DNA of 64,000 bases from Roseivirga sp. (GTDB lineage Bacteria > Bacteroidota > Bacteroidia > Cytophagales > Cyclobacteriaceae). The DNA is taken from assembly GCA_021404565.1 (NCBI GenBank), contig JAAWWF010000004.1, forward strand, positions 186,001 through 250,000. The letters are read 5' to 3'. How positions within the stretch are numbered: position 1 is the first letter of the stretch; every line of letters begins with the position of its first letter. The position numbers and the translations under genes were made by a program. This document shows positions 25,169 through 34,298 of the stretch, piece after piece. A model generated the notes under the pieces. That model searched no databases. It saw only the letters and a program-made list of their open reading frames with translations, and was not told the DNA's origin.

Positions 25169-25402
25169 ATGGCTAAAACCCATATCAATACCGACCATCA
25201 GCCAGGTCAGGATAAATTGAGTAAGACAGAAAAAGAAATTCTCAATTCCATCAAACAAGGGCACACCTCTGAACAAATAGCAGTCCATCGGGAATGTTCA
25301 ATTCGCACGGTAGAGAAACACCGCAGCAATATCATTCGCAAGCTTGGGCTGGCCGGAAAACCCAATACGCTCATACGCTGGGCTATGTTGGAAATGAAAT
25401 GA
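25169..25402 (+). CDS. Stand-alone LuxR-type HTH protein
   Basis: About 77 residues from the ATG at 25169; the upstream start at 25139 would add ten unrelated residues. Apart from a short polar N-terminus it is only a LuxR HTH (LSKTEKEILNSIKQGHTSEQ, then CSIRTVEKHRSNIIRKLGLA). It lacks a receiver domain. The recognition helix region RTVEKHRSNII is identical to that of the response regulator at 22765, so both may bind the same DNA. It lies 84 bases after the kinase gene, behind palindromic sites. It could act as a constitutive regulator or a competitor. Inference only. Confidence 0.8.
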   Translation: MAKTHINTDHQPGQDKLSKTEKEILNSIKQGHTSEQIAVHRECSIRTVEKHRSNIIRKLGLAGKPNTLIRWAMLEMK

Positions 25403-25425
25403 TTCGGGTTCTGGAACCTCCTGAA

Positions 25426-26865
25426 TCAGAAGCCCTGAATCTGATTGTCCATCCAACTGATGCGATCGGTGATCCAGGTCTTCACATACTGCACTTCTTC
25501 TTCATAAGTAGCACCCACAAAGCTGTTGAAGGGGAGGGGAACTCCTATCACCCTCCACTTATCGTAGTTACGATCCAATGCTCCGTTTTCATCCAAAAGC
25601 TGCACATGCGTGTCAATCATCGCATTGATGCGGTTGCTGTTCAGCAGACTGGACTTTAGCGAGTTCCAGCGGGTTTTGATGGCACCTTTGAACTCCGGGT
25701 CTTCCATCAGGCGGGTCCACCAGAAATGTACCAGCCACAAATCGTTGGGAGCTATCTCATTATAGCGGTAAATCCAGGTTTGTGTCTGGCTGCGACCATC
25801 GTTACCGAAAGCCAGGTTGAAATCCCAGATGGGCCCCATGGCCAGCTTGCCGTCACGGTCTTTGTGCATATAGGTGCTTAAACGATAGGCATCAGGATTG
25901 GCAGTGAGCTCGTTCAGAATAAAGAAATCAACAAAGCTATCCCGATCAATATAATCCAGGTAGGTTCTCTGACCAATGCTGAAGTTATCGCCCAGCAAAG
26001 CCGATTCGAAATCTGACATATACTGCTGGATGTATTCCTTTTGAGCAGCCGTGATATTGTCGTTTTTTGGGTACTCATAGAGAAAATAGGTCTCCGGTCC
26101 CTGTTTGGGGCCATAGGGAGATACATTGATGCGATTGCCATTAGGATCAAAATCAGATCTGAACCCCAGGTTTTCAGTATAGGCCTGATCTCCCGGCCAA
26201 TCGTCAATTTCCGTATCTCCTGAGGTCTTGTCAATTTTTAGAATATAGCCACCCGTAATGACATTGGGATTGTTATCAGCAGTGGTCAGGGTTTCTACAT
26301 CTACACGGTCTCCATCCCGTTTGATCTTTTCCATAAAGGCATACACGCCCCTGTAGCTACCATTTATCTGTAACTCAACAAACTTCGTTCTGGGAGCATA
26401 ACGACCCATTTCATTCGAAATCTGGAAGATCAATACGTTTCTCAGTAGGGTTTTATCACTATAAGGCCCATTTAATATCCAGTCTTCTTCTTCAGGGAAA
26501 CCCAGTACTGCCAGGTCAATGTCTTCATCCGCAGCATCCCTGGTTTCTATACCGTATGACTTCTTTTCAAACAACCTGAGGGAGGTAGAGCCTCTGAACT
26601 CAATACCAATGGGAGTGTTCAAATCAAGGGTTTGGTTGATATAGATGTTCATATCAGCAATTACCTTGGGTTCATTGACGATGGTATTGCCGTTGGTATT
26701 GATAGAAATAAAGGGGATGGAACTGTTTTCGAAGCCGGTCTCGTCCGGATCGGGATCTGGTGTAGGTGTGCCCGGGCCGTCATCTCCGGAGCAGCCAAAG
26801 GCCAGCGTAGTTACGATTGCCAGTGCAAAGAGCCTGGCCGCCATAGAGTTAGTAAATACTTTCAT
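25426..26865 (-). CDS. CotH kinase family lipoprotein
   Basis: 479 residues. A lipoprotein signal (LFALAIVTTLAFGC) precedes a low-complexity Gly/Pro/Asp linker. The CotH domain covers most of the rest: IGIEFRGSTSLRLFEKKSYG, WILNGPYSDKTLLRNVL, INGSYRGVYAFMEKIKRDGD, DRDSFVDFFILNELTANPD and LAMGPIWDFNLAFGND are the family's signature blocks. They correspond to the R-G-S, the K-x-x-R-x-x-D-like and the W-D-x-N/D active-site regions. CotH proteins are atypical protein kinases in Bacillus spores. The role of exported Bacteroidota versions is unclear. Confidence 0.92.
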   Translation of the reverse strand: MKVFTNSMAARLFALAIVTTLAFGCSGDDGPGTPTPDPDPDETGFENSSIPFISINTNGNTIVNEPKVIADMNIYINQTLDLNTPIGIEFRGSTSLRLFEKKSYGIETRDAADEDIDLAVLGFPEEEDWILNGPYSDKTLLRNVLIFQISNEMGRYAPRTKFVELQINGSYRGVYAFMEKIKRDGDRVDVETLTTADNNPNVITGGYILKIDKTSGDTEIDDWPGDQAYTENLGFRSDFDPNGNRINVSPYGPKQGPETYFLYEYPKNDNITAAQKEYIQQYMSDFESALLGDNFSIGQRTYLDYIDRDSFVDFFILNELTANPDAYRLSTYMHKDRDGKLAMGPIWDFNLAFGNDGRSQTQTWIYRYNEIAPNDLWLVHFWWTRLMEDPEFKGAIKTRWNSLKSSLLNSNRINAMIDTHVQLLDENGALDRNYDKWRVIGVPLPFNSFVGATYEEEVQYVKTWITDRISWMDNQIQGF

Positions 26866-26938
26866 TTTGCGCGTTTCAAGTAATTAACACGAGTCAGGCT
26901 TCAAATTGTTTTCAATCTTAGTCAACTATATCAGACAG

Positions 26939-27631
26939 CTACTTTGCGGTATAACATCTGCCAGAGCCCAGTCCAAAAGGGTTAGACTCTGTATTGAGAA
27001 AATTTACCGGTATCGAGGAGCAATCAGTACCGGATCCAACAAGCCCGGGTAAACTCGTACATGGGTGAACCGAGAAGTGCAGGTGGGGAAGGCCTCCGGT
27101 ATTTCCTGTGTCACCACTAAGGCCTATCACATCACCTTGTTTTACTTCTGCTCCTGCAGTTACAAATACCCCATTTCTAGTCAGGTGGGAGTAGAGCGCC
27201 ACCGTGCCATCATGGTGCTGAATGGTAATGAGGTTGGTATTGTTTCGGTCGCCATCTCCGGCACCATCATTAGCGTGCACCACAGTGCCATCTCTTGCCG
27301 CAAGTACTTGGGTGCCGATGCACATGGTAAAATCATAACCATACTGCCAAAACCCACTGTGCCCGAAACCGGAAGTATTTCCCTGATTTATCTGAAAAGT
27401 ACTGCCAACAGCGTATGGTAGCTTGTATGGAGAGGCGAACCAATTGGGAAAAGTAGCTTCCCGATCGTAAATGGGGTAGGAAGGAATGAACTCTGTACAA
27501 TTACCATTTTGACACTCTTCTACTCCATTACCGGGAGTCACATTTCCGATAGAATCATCGGAGCCACCTGCACAGGCAACTGTGAGTAGGATGAGGAGCA
27601 ATGACAGGAATCTGGTAATCTTCTTGGTCAA
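26939..27631 (-). CDS. M23 family metallopeptidase, lipoprotein
   Basis: 230 residues. A lipoprotein signal (FLSLLLILLTVAC) is followed by a short linker and an M23 (LytM-type) zinc peptidase domain. The zinc ligands are visible in GHSGFWQYGYDF (H...D) and LPHLHFSVHPC (HxH), with DGTVALYSHLTRNG and GDVIGLSGDTGNTGG between them. It probably cleaves peptidoglycan cross-links or anchors to the cell wall from the outer membrane. The best start is TTG at 27631, as no in-frame ATG suits the signal peptide. It lies 73 bases upstream of the CotH gene and may be co-transcribed with it. Confidence 0.92.
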   Translation of the reverse strand: MTKKITRFLSLLLILLTVACAGGSDDSIGNVTPGNGVEECQNGNCTEFIPSYPIYDREATFPNWFASPYKLPYAVGSTFQINQGNTSGFGHSGFWQYGYDFTMCIGTQVLAARDGTVVHANDGAGDGDRNNTNLITIQHHDGTVALYSHLTRNGVFVTAGAEVKQGDVIGLSGDTGNTGGLPHLHFSVHPCTSLPGLVGSGTDCSSIPVNFLNTESNPFGLGSGRCYTAK

Positions 27632-27858
27632 GTTTTTGACAGTTGAGTTTGAGCGGCCAATATGCTGAATTTTCTTTAGTTAACTGTCAGGCATAATTCA
27701 AAGCACCTTCACCGCGGGTAATATTCTTCCTTTTTGAGAATAGCTAGATGATTCAAAAACATCATTTGTATCACTATGATACAATCACGTATCAGGTTGA
27801 GACAGTAAAATCTAGTTGATATAAGTGTAACTGTTTGATTTTAAACTATTTAACTTAT

Positions 27859-27874
27859 TGGTACTGACCTTGCA
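27859..27874 (+). promoter_or_regulatory. Sigma-54-type promoter of the permease at 27905
   Basis: TGGTAC, five bases, then TTGCA at 27859-27874 matches the sigma-54 consensus TGGCAC-N5-TTGCW at all but one position. The -24 GG and -12 GC are ten bases apart as required. It lies 31 bases before the ATG. No sigma-54 activator gene is in the window. Confidence 0.65.
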
Positions 27875-27904
27875 TTGGTTGAGGCATCTAAAACTCAAAA
27901 TATT

Positions 27905-30364
27905 ATGCTTCGCAATCATCTTCTAGTCGCTCTTCGGAATATCGGTAAGCGCAAGGCCTTTACCTTTATCAATACACTCGGGCTTACGGTGGGTATGACG
28001 GTATGTCTGCTGATTGTTACCTATGCCCGATACGAAATGAGCTACGATCGTTCGCATCCAAATGCGGATAAGATTTATCGGGTCACGGTAGATATGTATA
28101 ATGGCGGGGCTTTTCAGGTAGCAGATGCTCAGTGTTATCCCGGGGTTGGTCTCCTGGCGACTGAGGAATTTCCTGAAATAGAAGAGTATGCCATGGCCAG
28201 ACACATTGGTCGGTTTCTCTTTAAGAACGGGCCACTGGCTTTTAACGAAGACAGGGCTTATATCGCCAATCCCGGTTGGCTCACAGTATTTGACTGGGAA
28301 ATGCTGGCTGGTGATCGGGAAACCGCCCTGGACGAACCCGGAATGTTGGTCATTAGCGAGAGTATTGCCAAAAAGTACTTCGGTGATGAAGATCCTATGG
28401 GAAAAATGCTCACCGTGGTTCCTGGCGGAGATGAAATACCCATGATGGTCAACGGGGTATTTAAAGATCAGGCCCCTAACAATCACCTGAAGTTTGATGC
28501 GCTCATTTCTTATGAGACAGCCATTCAGGGCTTGGGTTGGGAATATGAAAACTGGAATGGCAACAATGAGTTTATGTATCTGCTCACGAACCAGCCTGAG
28601 TTGAGTGATGACTTTGAACAGCGCTTTAATACGGCCTATTATGCCAGAACGGAGCCTCGGGAAGAACGCGGAGATGCACTGGTACTGCAGCCACTTACCG
28701 ATATCCACCTGAAGTCAGATAAAACCTATGAAGCTGAAGTAAATGGTAACCAGAGCATTGTAAATATTCTTTTGGTCGTTGCGGTATTTGTATTGGTGGT
28801 TGCCTGGGTCAACTATATTAATCTGGCTACGGCCCGTGCCATGGAGCGTGGCAAGGAGGTGGGAGTACGCAAGGTGTTAGGCTCCGGCAAAGGAGCACTG
28901 ATTCGTCAGTTTCTGGTAGAAGCGGCTTTTCTCAATCTGGTTGCCATTGTGCTCACGGTTACCAGTATACAACTCGTTTTACCATTGTTTAATGATCTGG
29001 CGGGTGTTCAGTTGTCTTTCAACATCCTCAACGATTCCCAGATGCTCATGCAGGTAGTAGCTGTTTTTATTATTGGTACGCTGGCTTCCGGCCTTTATCC
29101 GTCCCTGGTACTTTCTAATTTCCGACCATTGGCAGTGCTTTCAGGCAAACTCAAGGATTCGCGGGGTGGCTTGTTATTACGGAAGGGGCTGGTGGTTTTT
29201 CAGTTCCTGATTACCATGCTATTGCTTGTAGGTACGGTGGCCATCTACAAGCAGGTCAATCATATGCGCTCTCAAAAGCTGGGTATCGATCTGGCGCAGA
29301 CGGTTATAGTCCAGTCGCCTGTAGTGGCAGAAGGAGGAGAGCAGCAGAATGAAAAACGCCAGACGTTTGGCTCAGAGCTTGCCAGAATATCGCAAATCGA
29401 GGGAGTGTCTTTTGCAGAAACCATGTTTGGGCAGGGAACCAACGATATGAATTCCAGTACGGGTATTTACCGGGTGGAAGATAAAGCAGGAGAGGGGGTG
29501 AATTTCTACTTCTTTCATGTAGATGATCAGTTCATTCCAAACTTCGGTTTTCAAGTGCTTGCAGGTCGGGCCTTCAACAGAAATATAGAATCACCTTTTG
29601 AAGATAATGCCGGTCAGTTTCAGGGCATGATGATCAACGAGACCAGCCGCAAGCTTCTTGGTTTTGAAAGCAACGAAGCCGCGATAGGTCAGAAAATCAA
29701 CCGTTGGGGACGTATTTTTAGTGTCATTGGCGTTTTTAACGACTACAACCATCATTCGCTTAAAACCAAGGTAGATCCTACCGTATTCTTCTTTGACAAA
29801 ACCGGCAGGAGGTCTAATTATACAGCCATTAAAGTAGCCGGAAGTGCCAACCCAGGTGAGAGTTATAAAACCGTACTTTCACAAATAGAGTCGGTCTACC
29901 GTGAGGTATATCCTTCCAGTGATTTTGATTACTACTTTCTTGATGAGCATTTCAACGAGCAGTACCGGGCGGATCAGCAGTTTGGTACTGTTTTCAGCAC
30001 CTTTGCCATCATTACAATTTTCGTTTCTATCCTGGGACTTTTCGGGTTGGCCCTGTATGAAATACAGCAACGGATTAAAGAAATCGGTATCCGAAAAGTG
30101 TTGGGTGCCAGCGCCCCGACCATTATCAGATTACTCGCAAAAGACTTTATAAAACTGATTTTGATTTCCGTGATTGTGGCTCTGCCATTGGCCTATTTAG
30201 GTATGGATGCCTGGTTGTCTTCTTATGCTTATCGTATTCAAATCAGTTGGTACCTCTTTGTATTACCCGCTGTAGTATTGCTGGCCGTAGCTTTGATTAC
30301 CATTATCGGGCAGACCATCAAAGTAGCCAGACGTAACCCGGTGGATGCACTGAGATACGAGTAG
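27905..30364 (+). CDS. FtsX/MacB-like permease, no prefix domain
   Basis: About 819 residues from the ATG at 27905, which begins MLRNHLLVALRNIGKRKAF immediately before the first membrane helix. A MacB-type periplasmic domain is followed by a first FtsX domain with KEVGVRKVLGSGK near residue 316. After a second periplasmic domain comes a second FtsX domain with KEIGIRKVLGAS near residue 724, ending ARRNPVDALRYE. It is a close paralogue of the next gene at 30806 over the whole length. Both lie behind sigma-54-like promoters, unlike the PadR-linked permeases. No ATPase partner is present. The substrate is unknown. Confidence 0.9.
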   Translation: MLRNHLLVALRNIGKRKAFTFINTLGLTVGMTVCLLIVTYARYEMSYDRSHPNADKIYRVTVDMYNGGAFQVADAQCYPGVGLLATEEFPEIEEYAMARHIGRFLFKNGPLAFNEDRAYIANPGWLTVFDWEMLAGDRETALDEPGMLVISESIAKKYFGDEDPMGKMLTVVPGGDEIPMMVNGVFKDQAPNNHLKFDALISYETAIQGLGWEYENWNGNNEFMYLLTNQPELSDDFEQRFNTAYYARTEPREERGDALVLQPLTDIHLKSDKTYEAEVNGNQSIVNILLVVAVFVLVVAWVNYINLATARAMERGKEVGVRKVLGSGKGALIRQFLVEAAFLNLVAIVLTVTSIQLVLPLFNDLAGVQLSFNILNDSQMLMQVVAVFIIGTLASGLYPSLVLSNFRPLAVLSGKLKDSRGGLLLRKGLVVFQFLITMLLLVGTVAIYKQVNHMRSQKLGIDLAQTVIVQSPVVAEGGEQQNEKRQTFGSELARISQIEGVSFAETMFGQGTNDMNSSTGIYRVEDKAGEGVNFYFFHVDDQFIPNFGFQVLAGRAFNRNIESPFEDNAGQFQGMMINETSRKLLGFESNEAAIGQKINRWGRIFSVIGVFNDYNHHSLKTKVDPTVFFFDKTGRRSNYTAIKVAGSANPGESYKTVLSQIESVYREVYPSSDFDYYFLDEHFNEQYRADQQFGTVFSTFAIITIFVSILGLFGLALYEIQQRIKEIGIRKVLGASAPTIIRLLAKDFIKLILISVIVALPLAYLGMDAWLSSYAYRIQISWYLFVLPAVVLLAVALITIIGQTIKVARRNPVDALRYE

Positions 30365-30392
30365 GTACAAGGAACTATATAAGCTTTCAGAG

Positions 30393-30421
30393 AGGCAGCA
30401 TCTTCGGGTGTGGCCTTTTTG
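30393..30421 (+). terminator. UUCG-capped terminator after the permease at 27905
   Basis: AGGC at 30393-30396 pairs with GCCT at 30413-30416 and CATC at 30399-30402 pairs with GGTG at 30407-30410 around a TTCG loop. A T-rich run follows to 30421. It separates the two paralogous permease genes into independent units. Confidence 0.6.
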
Positions 30422-30501
30422 TTTTTAGTCAATAGTCAATAGTCACAGCTGTTCGCTGCGTTTGAGCTGGAGGTGGAAGAATTAATAGGAGAGTTGTCCA
30501 G

Positions 30502-30532
30502 GCTCAGAGTCTCGCAAGCGATGATTCTGAGC
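30502..30532. repeat. Family B stem-loop repeat, copy B4
   Basis: GCTCAGAGTC at 30502-30511 pairs with GATTCTGAGC at 30523-30532 (one wobble). The loop itself contains TCGC-AA-GCGA. It lies in the 441-base gene-free region between the permeases at 27905 and 30806, which otherwise holds a terminator, copy B5 and the sigma-54-like promoter. Confidence 0.6.
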
Positions 30533-30586
30533 GAGTGGAGTAGGTTGTTACAAAGACTCTATTATCTAAAATCTTTTACCTACCAT

Positions 30587-30618
30587 CCCTCAGCGTCACT
30601 CGAAGAGGACTCTGAGGG
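30587..30618. repeat. Family B stem-loop repeat, copy B5
   Basis: CCCTCAGCGTC at 30587-30597 pairs with GACTCTGAGGG at 30608-30618 (one mismatch) around ACTCGAAGAG. The loop differs from that of B2 by two complementary-looking changes at its ends. Confidence 0.7.
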
Positions 30619-30760
30619 ACTTTTCTACAATCTCGTATCTATTATCTTACCGTTCAACTGTACCATAGTGAGACGATAGCCGTATCAGGCTGGCACGCCA
30701 GAGCAAAGGTATGGGGTTAGGGTTCCGTTTAACTATCTAACAGTCAGGTTTTTAATATCG

Positions 30761-30776
30761 TGGCACAACGCTTGTC
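30761..30776 (+). promoter_or_regulatory. Sigma-54-like promoter of the permease at 30806
   Basis: TGGCAC, five bases, then TTGTC at 30761-30776. The -24 half is perfect, but the -12 half has T in place of the conserved C. Position relative to the ATG (30 bases) is nearly the same as for the paralogue at 27905. Confidence 0.5.
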
Positions 30777-30805
30777 TATAGAGAAGCAGATTAACACACA
30801 ACATT

Positions 30806-33262
30806 ATGCTTAAGAATCATTTCCTGGTAGCCTTTCGAAACTTTAAAAAGAAAAAGGCCTTTACCGCCATCAATGTTTTTGGTCTGACCATTGGTATGAC
30901 GGTGGCCCTGCTGATACTTACCTATGCCCGCTATGAGATGAGCTACGATCGCTTTCATCCCAATGCCGACAACATTTACAGGGTCTCAGTGGACATCATG
31001 CAGGACGGTAATTTCCAGGTGGCCGATGCCCAGTGCTATCCGGGAGCGGGCCTGATGGCCAAAGAGGAATTCCCCGAAATAGATGATTATGCGATGGCCC
31101 GGGAGATTGGCCGAATCCTCTTTAATAATGGAGGCACTGCCTATAATGAAGATCGGGTTTATCTGACCAATCCAGGCTGGTTGACTGTGTTCGATTGGCA
31201 GTTGATTGATGGTGACAGGGAAACAGCCTTGAATGAGGCCAATATGGTTTTGCTAAGTGAAAGTGCCGCTAAAAAATACTTTGGCGAGGAAAACCCCATG
31301 GGCAAAATGATCGGGATGACCACCGGAGGGGCAGAGGTGCCTATGAAGGTAAATGGCATATTCAAAGACGTACCTGAAAATACACACCTGGGCTTTGATA
31401 TTTTGGTGTCCTGGGAGACGGGAGTTAAGTATATGGAGTGGAAATATGACGAATGGGGTGGAAACAATGAGTTTATGTATCTCCTTAGTAATCAGGCTGA
31501 ATTGGATGAAGATTTTGAGGATAGGTTTAATGAGGGGTACTGGACTAAACGTGAGGCTGAAAGAGGGAATGAACGATTGAGGGTATATCCATTAACTGAC
31601 ATTCATTTAAAATCTAACAGGACATTTGAAGCAGAGGCAAATGGTAGTGAGGCGATGGTCAACATTCTTTTGATGGTAGCTGCTTTTGTACTGGCTATTG
31701 CCTGGGTCAATTATATCAATCTTTCTACGGCACGTGCTATGGAGCGGGGTAAGGAGGTAGGGGTACGCAAGGTGCTCGGGTCTTCTAAAAAGTCCCTTAT
31801 TATTCAGTTTTTTACTGAGGCGATTCTTATCAATTTGCTCGCCCTCATTCTTACTCTTACGAGTCTTCAGGGCGCCTTGCCGCTTTTCAACAACCTGACA
31901 GGACTATCACTCACTTTTGACTTGTTCAACGACCCCGGGCTGCTCGCTCAGCTAGCAGGTATGTTTGTTCTGGGGGCACTTGCTTCCGGTCTCTATCCCT
32001 CACTCGTACTCTCTAACTATAAGCCTTTGACTGTGCTTACCGGCAGGCTCAAGGATTCAGGAAAGGGACTTTTGCTGAGAAAAGGTCTGGTGATCTTCCA
32101 GTTTACAGCTACCATGCTGCTTCTTGTGGGCACGATTACCGTGTACAATCAGGTTAACTATATGCGATCTAAAGACCTGGGAATGGACCTTGAACGTACC
32201 ATTGTGGTCAAATCTCCGCTGGTAACAGATAAGCGAGATATCCGAATCGAAAAGCGAAACACTTTCAAAAATGAACTAACACGTATGTCGCAGGTAGCTG
32301 CAGTGTCTTTTTCAGGCACACTCTTCGGTCAAGGCGATGGAGATATGAACACCACTACTGGTTTACAATCAGTTACCACCGAAATCGGAAAAGGACTGAA
32401 TTTCTCCTTCTTCAACGTGGATGATCAATTCATACCCGCTTTTGATATCGAGCTGCTGGCAGGAAGAAATTTCAATAGAGAAACTGAAGTAGAGGCGGTG
32501 GATGATCCGGGAAATTATCATGTGATGATTCTGAACGAATCCAGCCGAAAGCTATTTGGTTTTGCTTCTAACGAGGCCGCTATTGAGGAAAAAATCTGGT
32601 TTGGAAACAACCACTATAAAGTGGTAGGGGTGATCAATGATTACAATCATAACTCACTGAAAAGCCAGGTGAGCCCTATCATCTTCCTGTTTGATAAACT
32701 GGGTCGTCATGCAGATTTTATGTCAGTAAAAATAAATGCAGGCTCAAATGCTGACGACAGCTATAAATCCGTGCTTGCTGATTTGCAGGATGTTTATCGC
32801 GATGTTTATCCAACTAGCGATTTTGAATACTACTTTTTGAACGAGCAGTTCAACGAGCAGTACAAAGCCGATCAGCAGTTTGGCCTGGTCTTCTCAATCT
32901 TCTCAGGTCTGTCAATCCTTATTTCCATACTTGGGCTCTTTGGTCTGGGATTGTATGAGATGCAGCAACGGATTAAAGAGATTGGTATTCGCAAGGTACT
33001 GGGAGCCAGTTCTTCTAACATCATCGGACTTTTGTCCATCAACTTTCTGAGGCTGATCATTATCTCTGTGATCATTTCGCTGCCGATTGCCTATCTGGGA
33101 GCAGATGCCTGGCTCGATAGTTATGCCTATCGGATTGGGCTAAGCTGGGTGCTCTTTGTTATCCCTGCTGTTACCATAGTTCTGGTGGCTATGATAACCA
33201 TTATCACCCAAACGCTGAATGTAGCCCGTAGAAATCCGGTTGATGCACTGAGGTATGAGTGA
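30806..33262 (+). CDS. FtsX/MacB-like permease, no prefix domain
   Basis: 818 residues, starting MLKNHFLVAFRNFKKKKAF. Architecture is as in the paralogue at 27905: periplasmic MacB-like domain, FtsX domain with KEVGVRKVLGSSK near residue 315, second periplasmic domain, second FtsX domain with KEIGIRKVLGAS near residue 723, end ARRNPVDALRYE. Long blocks are identical between the two, for example YEMSYDR, QVADAQCYPG and NNEFMYLL, so the pair arose by tandem duplication. The family exports or extracts envelope molecules with an ATPase partner, which would have to be encoded elsewhere. It is closed by a strong terminator at 33328. Confidence 0.9.
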   Translation: MLKNHFLVAFRNFKKKKAFTAINVFGLTIGMTVALLILTYARYEMSYDRFHPNADNIYRVSVDIMQDGNFQVADAQCYPGAGLMAKEEFPEIDDYAMAREIGRILFNNGGTAYNEDRVYLTNPGWLTVFDWQLIDGDRETALNEANMVLLSESAAKKYFGEENPMGKMIGMTTGGAEVPMKVNGIFKDVPENTHLGFDILVSWETGVKYMEWKYDEWGGNNEFMYLLSNQAELDEDFEDRFNEGYWTKREAERGNERLRVYPLTDIHLKSNRTFEAEANGSEAMVNILLMVAAFVLAIAWVNYINLSTARAMERGKEVGVRKVLGSSKKSLIIQFFTEAILINLLALILTLTSLQGALPLFNNLTGLSLTFDLFNDPGLLAQLAGMFVLGALASGLYPSLVLSNYKPLTVLTGRLKDSGKGLLLRKGLVIFQFTATMLLLVGTITVYNQVNYMRSKDLGMDLERTIVVKSPLVTDKRDIRIEKRNTFKNELTRMSQVAAVSFSGTLFGQGDGDMNTTTGLQSVTTEIGKGLNFSFFNVDDQFIPAFDIELLAGRNFNRETEVEAVDDPGNYHVMILNESSRKLFGFASNEAAIEEKIWFGNNHYKVVGVINDYNHNSLKSQVSPIIFLFDKLGRHADFMSVKINAGSNADDSYKSVLADLQDVYRDVYPTSDFEYYFLNEQFNEQYKADQQFGLVFSIFSGLSILISILGLFGLGLYEMQQRIKEIGIRKVLGASSSNIIGLLSINFLRLIIISVIISLPIAYLGADAWLDSYAYRIGLSWVLFVIPAVTIVLVAMITIITQTLNVARRNPVDALRYE

Positions 33263-33327
33263 GTCCGGTGTGTTAAAATTGAAATAAGGCTGGATTGAAT
33301 TAAGATCAGTAAAATATCAATCTGCAT

Positions 33328-33352
33328 AAAAGGCTTCCCGGGAAGCCTTTTT
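33328..33352 (+). terminator. Intrinsic terminator after the permease at 30806
   Basis: AAAAGGCTTCCC at 33328-33339 and GGGAAGCCTTTT at 33340-33351 form a perfect palindrome whose right arm ends in a T run. The symmetric A and T runs could make it act in both directions. Confidence 0.85.
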
Positions 33353-33395
33353 GTCTTCTCAGGTCGCGTACAACCAATCAATCAACCTTACGATT

Positions 33396-33956
33396 ATGAG
33401 ACTGAAAACTGTAATAACATTGATGTTCTGTGCCTGCTTTACTCAGCTGAGTCTGGCACAAAAGGAGAACCCGAATGAGAAGCTAGCCTATCTGATTGGC
33501 ACCTGGAAGCTGGAACTGGTGCATAAGGAAATGAAGATTACGGCTTTTATGGATTTTGAATGGGGAGTTAATAAAACCTATGTACTCTCCAGGAACACTA
33601 ATTCCAGGAATGGAGGACCTGTGGAGGTTGAAAATACCTCGATTATTTCCTGGGACGGGGTAGCAGAGACATTCGTGATCAGTTCGGTATACAACGGACC
33701 TGGAGATTTACTGGTGGGACGTGGCACGGTAGATGTGACAGAGAAGAAAATCTTCAGAGACATTCTGCTCCACTATGCCGAGGGCGAGAAAATCCCTTTT
33801 ATTAATGAGATGGCCGGAAAAGGAGGAGGGAAGCTTCAGTATCGGCAGCATTGGGAGAAGATTGATGCGAATAGTTTTCGGGGGAGAATGGAAGTACTGA
33901 TGCATGATCAATGGAAAACCACTTTTGACAATGAGATTTGGAGAAAACAAAAGTGA
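33396..33956 (+). CDS. Secreted DUF1579-like or lipocalin-like protein
   Basis: About 186 residues from the ATG at 33396, which begins a signal peptide (LKTVITLMFCACFTQLSLAQ). The mature protein is a single beta-rich domain: LAYLIGTWKLELVHKEMKI, FMDFEWGVNKTYVLSRN, TSIISWDGVAETFVISSVY, GRGTVDVTEKKIFRDI and FRGRMEVLMHDQW. The L-x-G-x-W start followed by strands is the pattern of DUF1579 and related calycin-like ligand carriers. A specific family could not be fixed without a profile search. It lies alone between two terminators, with its start only 44 bases after one of them. Confidence 0.6.
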   Translation: MRLKTVITLMFCACFTQLSLAQKENPNEKLAYLIGTWKLELVHKEMKITAFMDFEWGVNKTYVLSRNTNSRNGGPVEVENTSIISWDGVAETFVISSVYNGPGDLLVGRGTVDVTEKKIFRDILLHYAEGEKIPFINEMAGKGGGKLQYRQHWEKIDANSFRGRMEVLMHDQWKTTFDNEIWRKQK

Positions 33957-34298
33957 TTATTTGGATATGCACATAAGCGCTGAGTGGCCTCAGTCATTAT
34001 TGGAAGAAAGTGGCATTGATACCCCTTTTCACTCTGGAGGGTGGCTAAACCGAAAACAGTGCGAAATACAAATCGATTGGATTTGGTACGCGCTGGCCTT
34101 GTGCGGTAAAAACCGAGCTTGGATTTGTTGTTTTCGGAAAGGGTTTTTGTTTCTTTTTGGCCTCAAAAAGAATAAGTGAGTGTCTATTGAAGGATTGAAG
34201 TCATTACTCCTGGATTGTATCTAAAGTTTTACCCTAAAGCATAAAAAAACCATCCCGATGTCAATCGGGATGGCTACTCTACTCAAACTCAAACAACC
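33957..34298. other. Gene-free convergent intergenic region
   Basis: 342 bases between convergent genes. A plus-strand frame at 33904-34179 overlaps the upstream gene and shows no family features. The right end contains the minus-strand terminator at 34243-34273. No repeat of families A, B or C is present. Confidence 0.4.
34243..34273 (-). terminator. Intrinsic terminator of the gene at 34299-34700
   Basis: CCATCCCGAT at 34250-34259 pairs with ATCGGGATGG at 34264-34273. On the minus strand the hairpin is followed by seven T residues (A run at 34243-34249). Confidence 0.85.

Noticed and set aside
27905-33262. Complete MacAB-type exporter
   Set aside because: No ATPase, adaptor or outer-membrane channel gene is nearby; only permease subunits are encoded.
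33904-34179. Plus-strand 91-codon frame after the DUF1579-like gene
   Set aside because: It overlaps the preceding gene in another frame and the product looks random.
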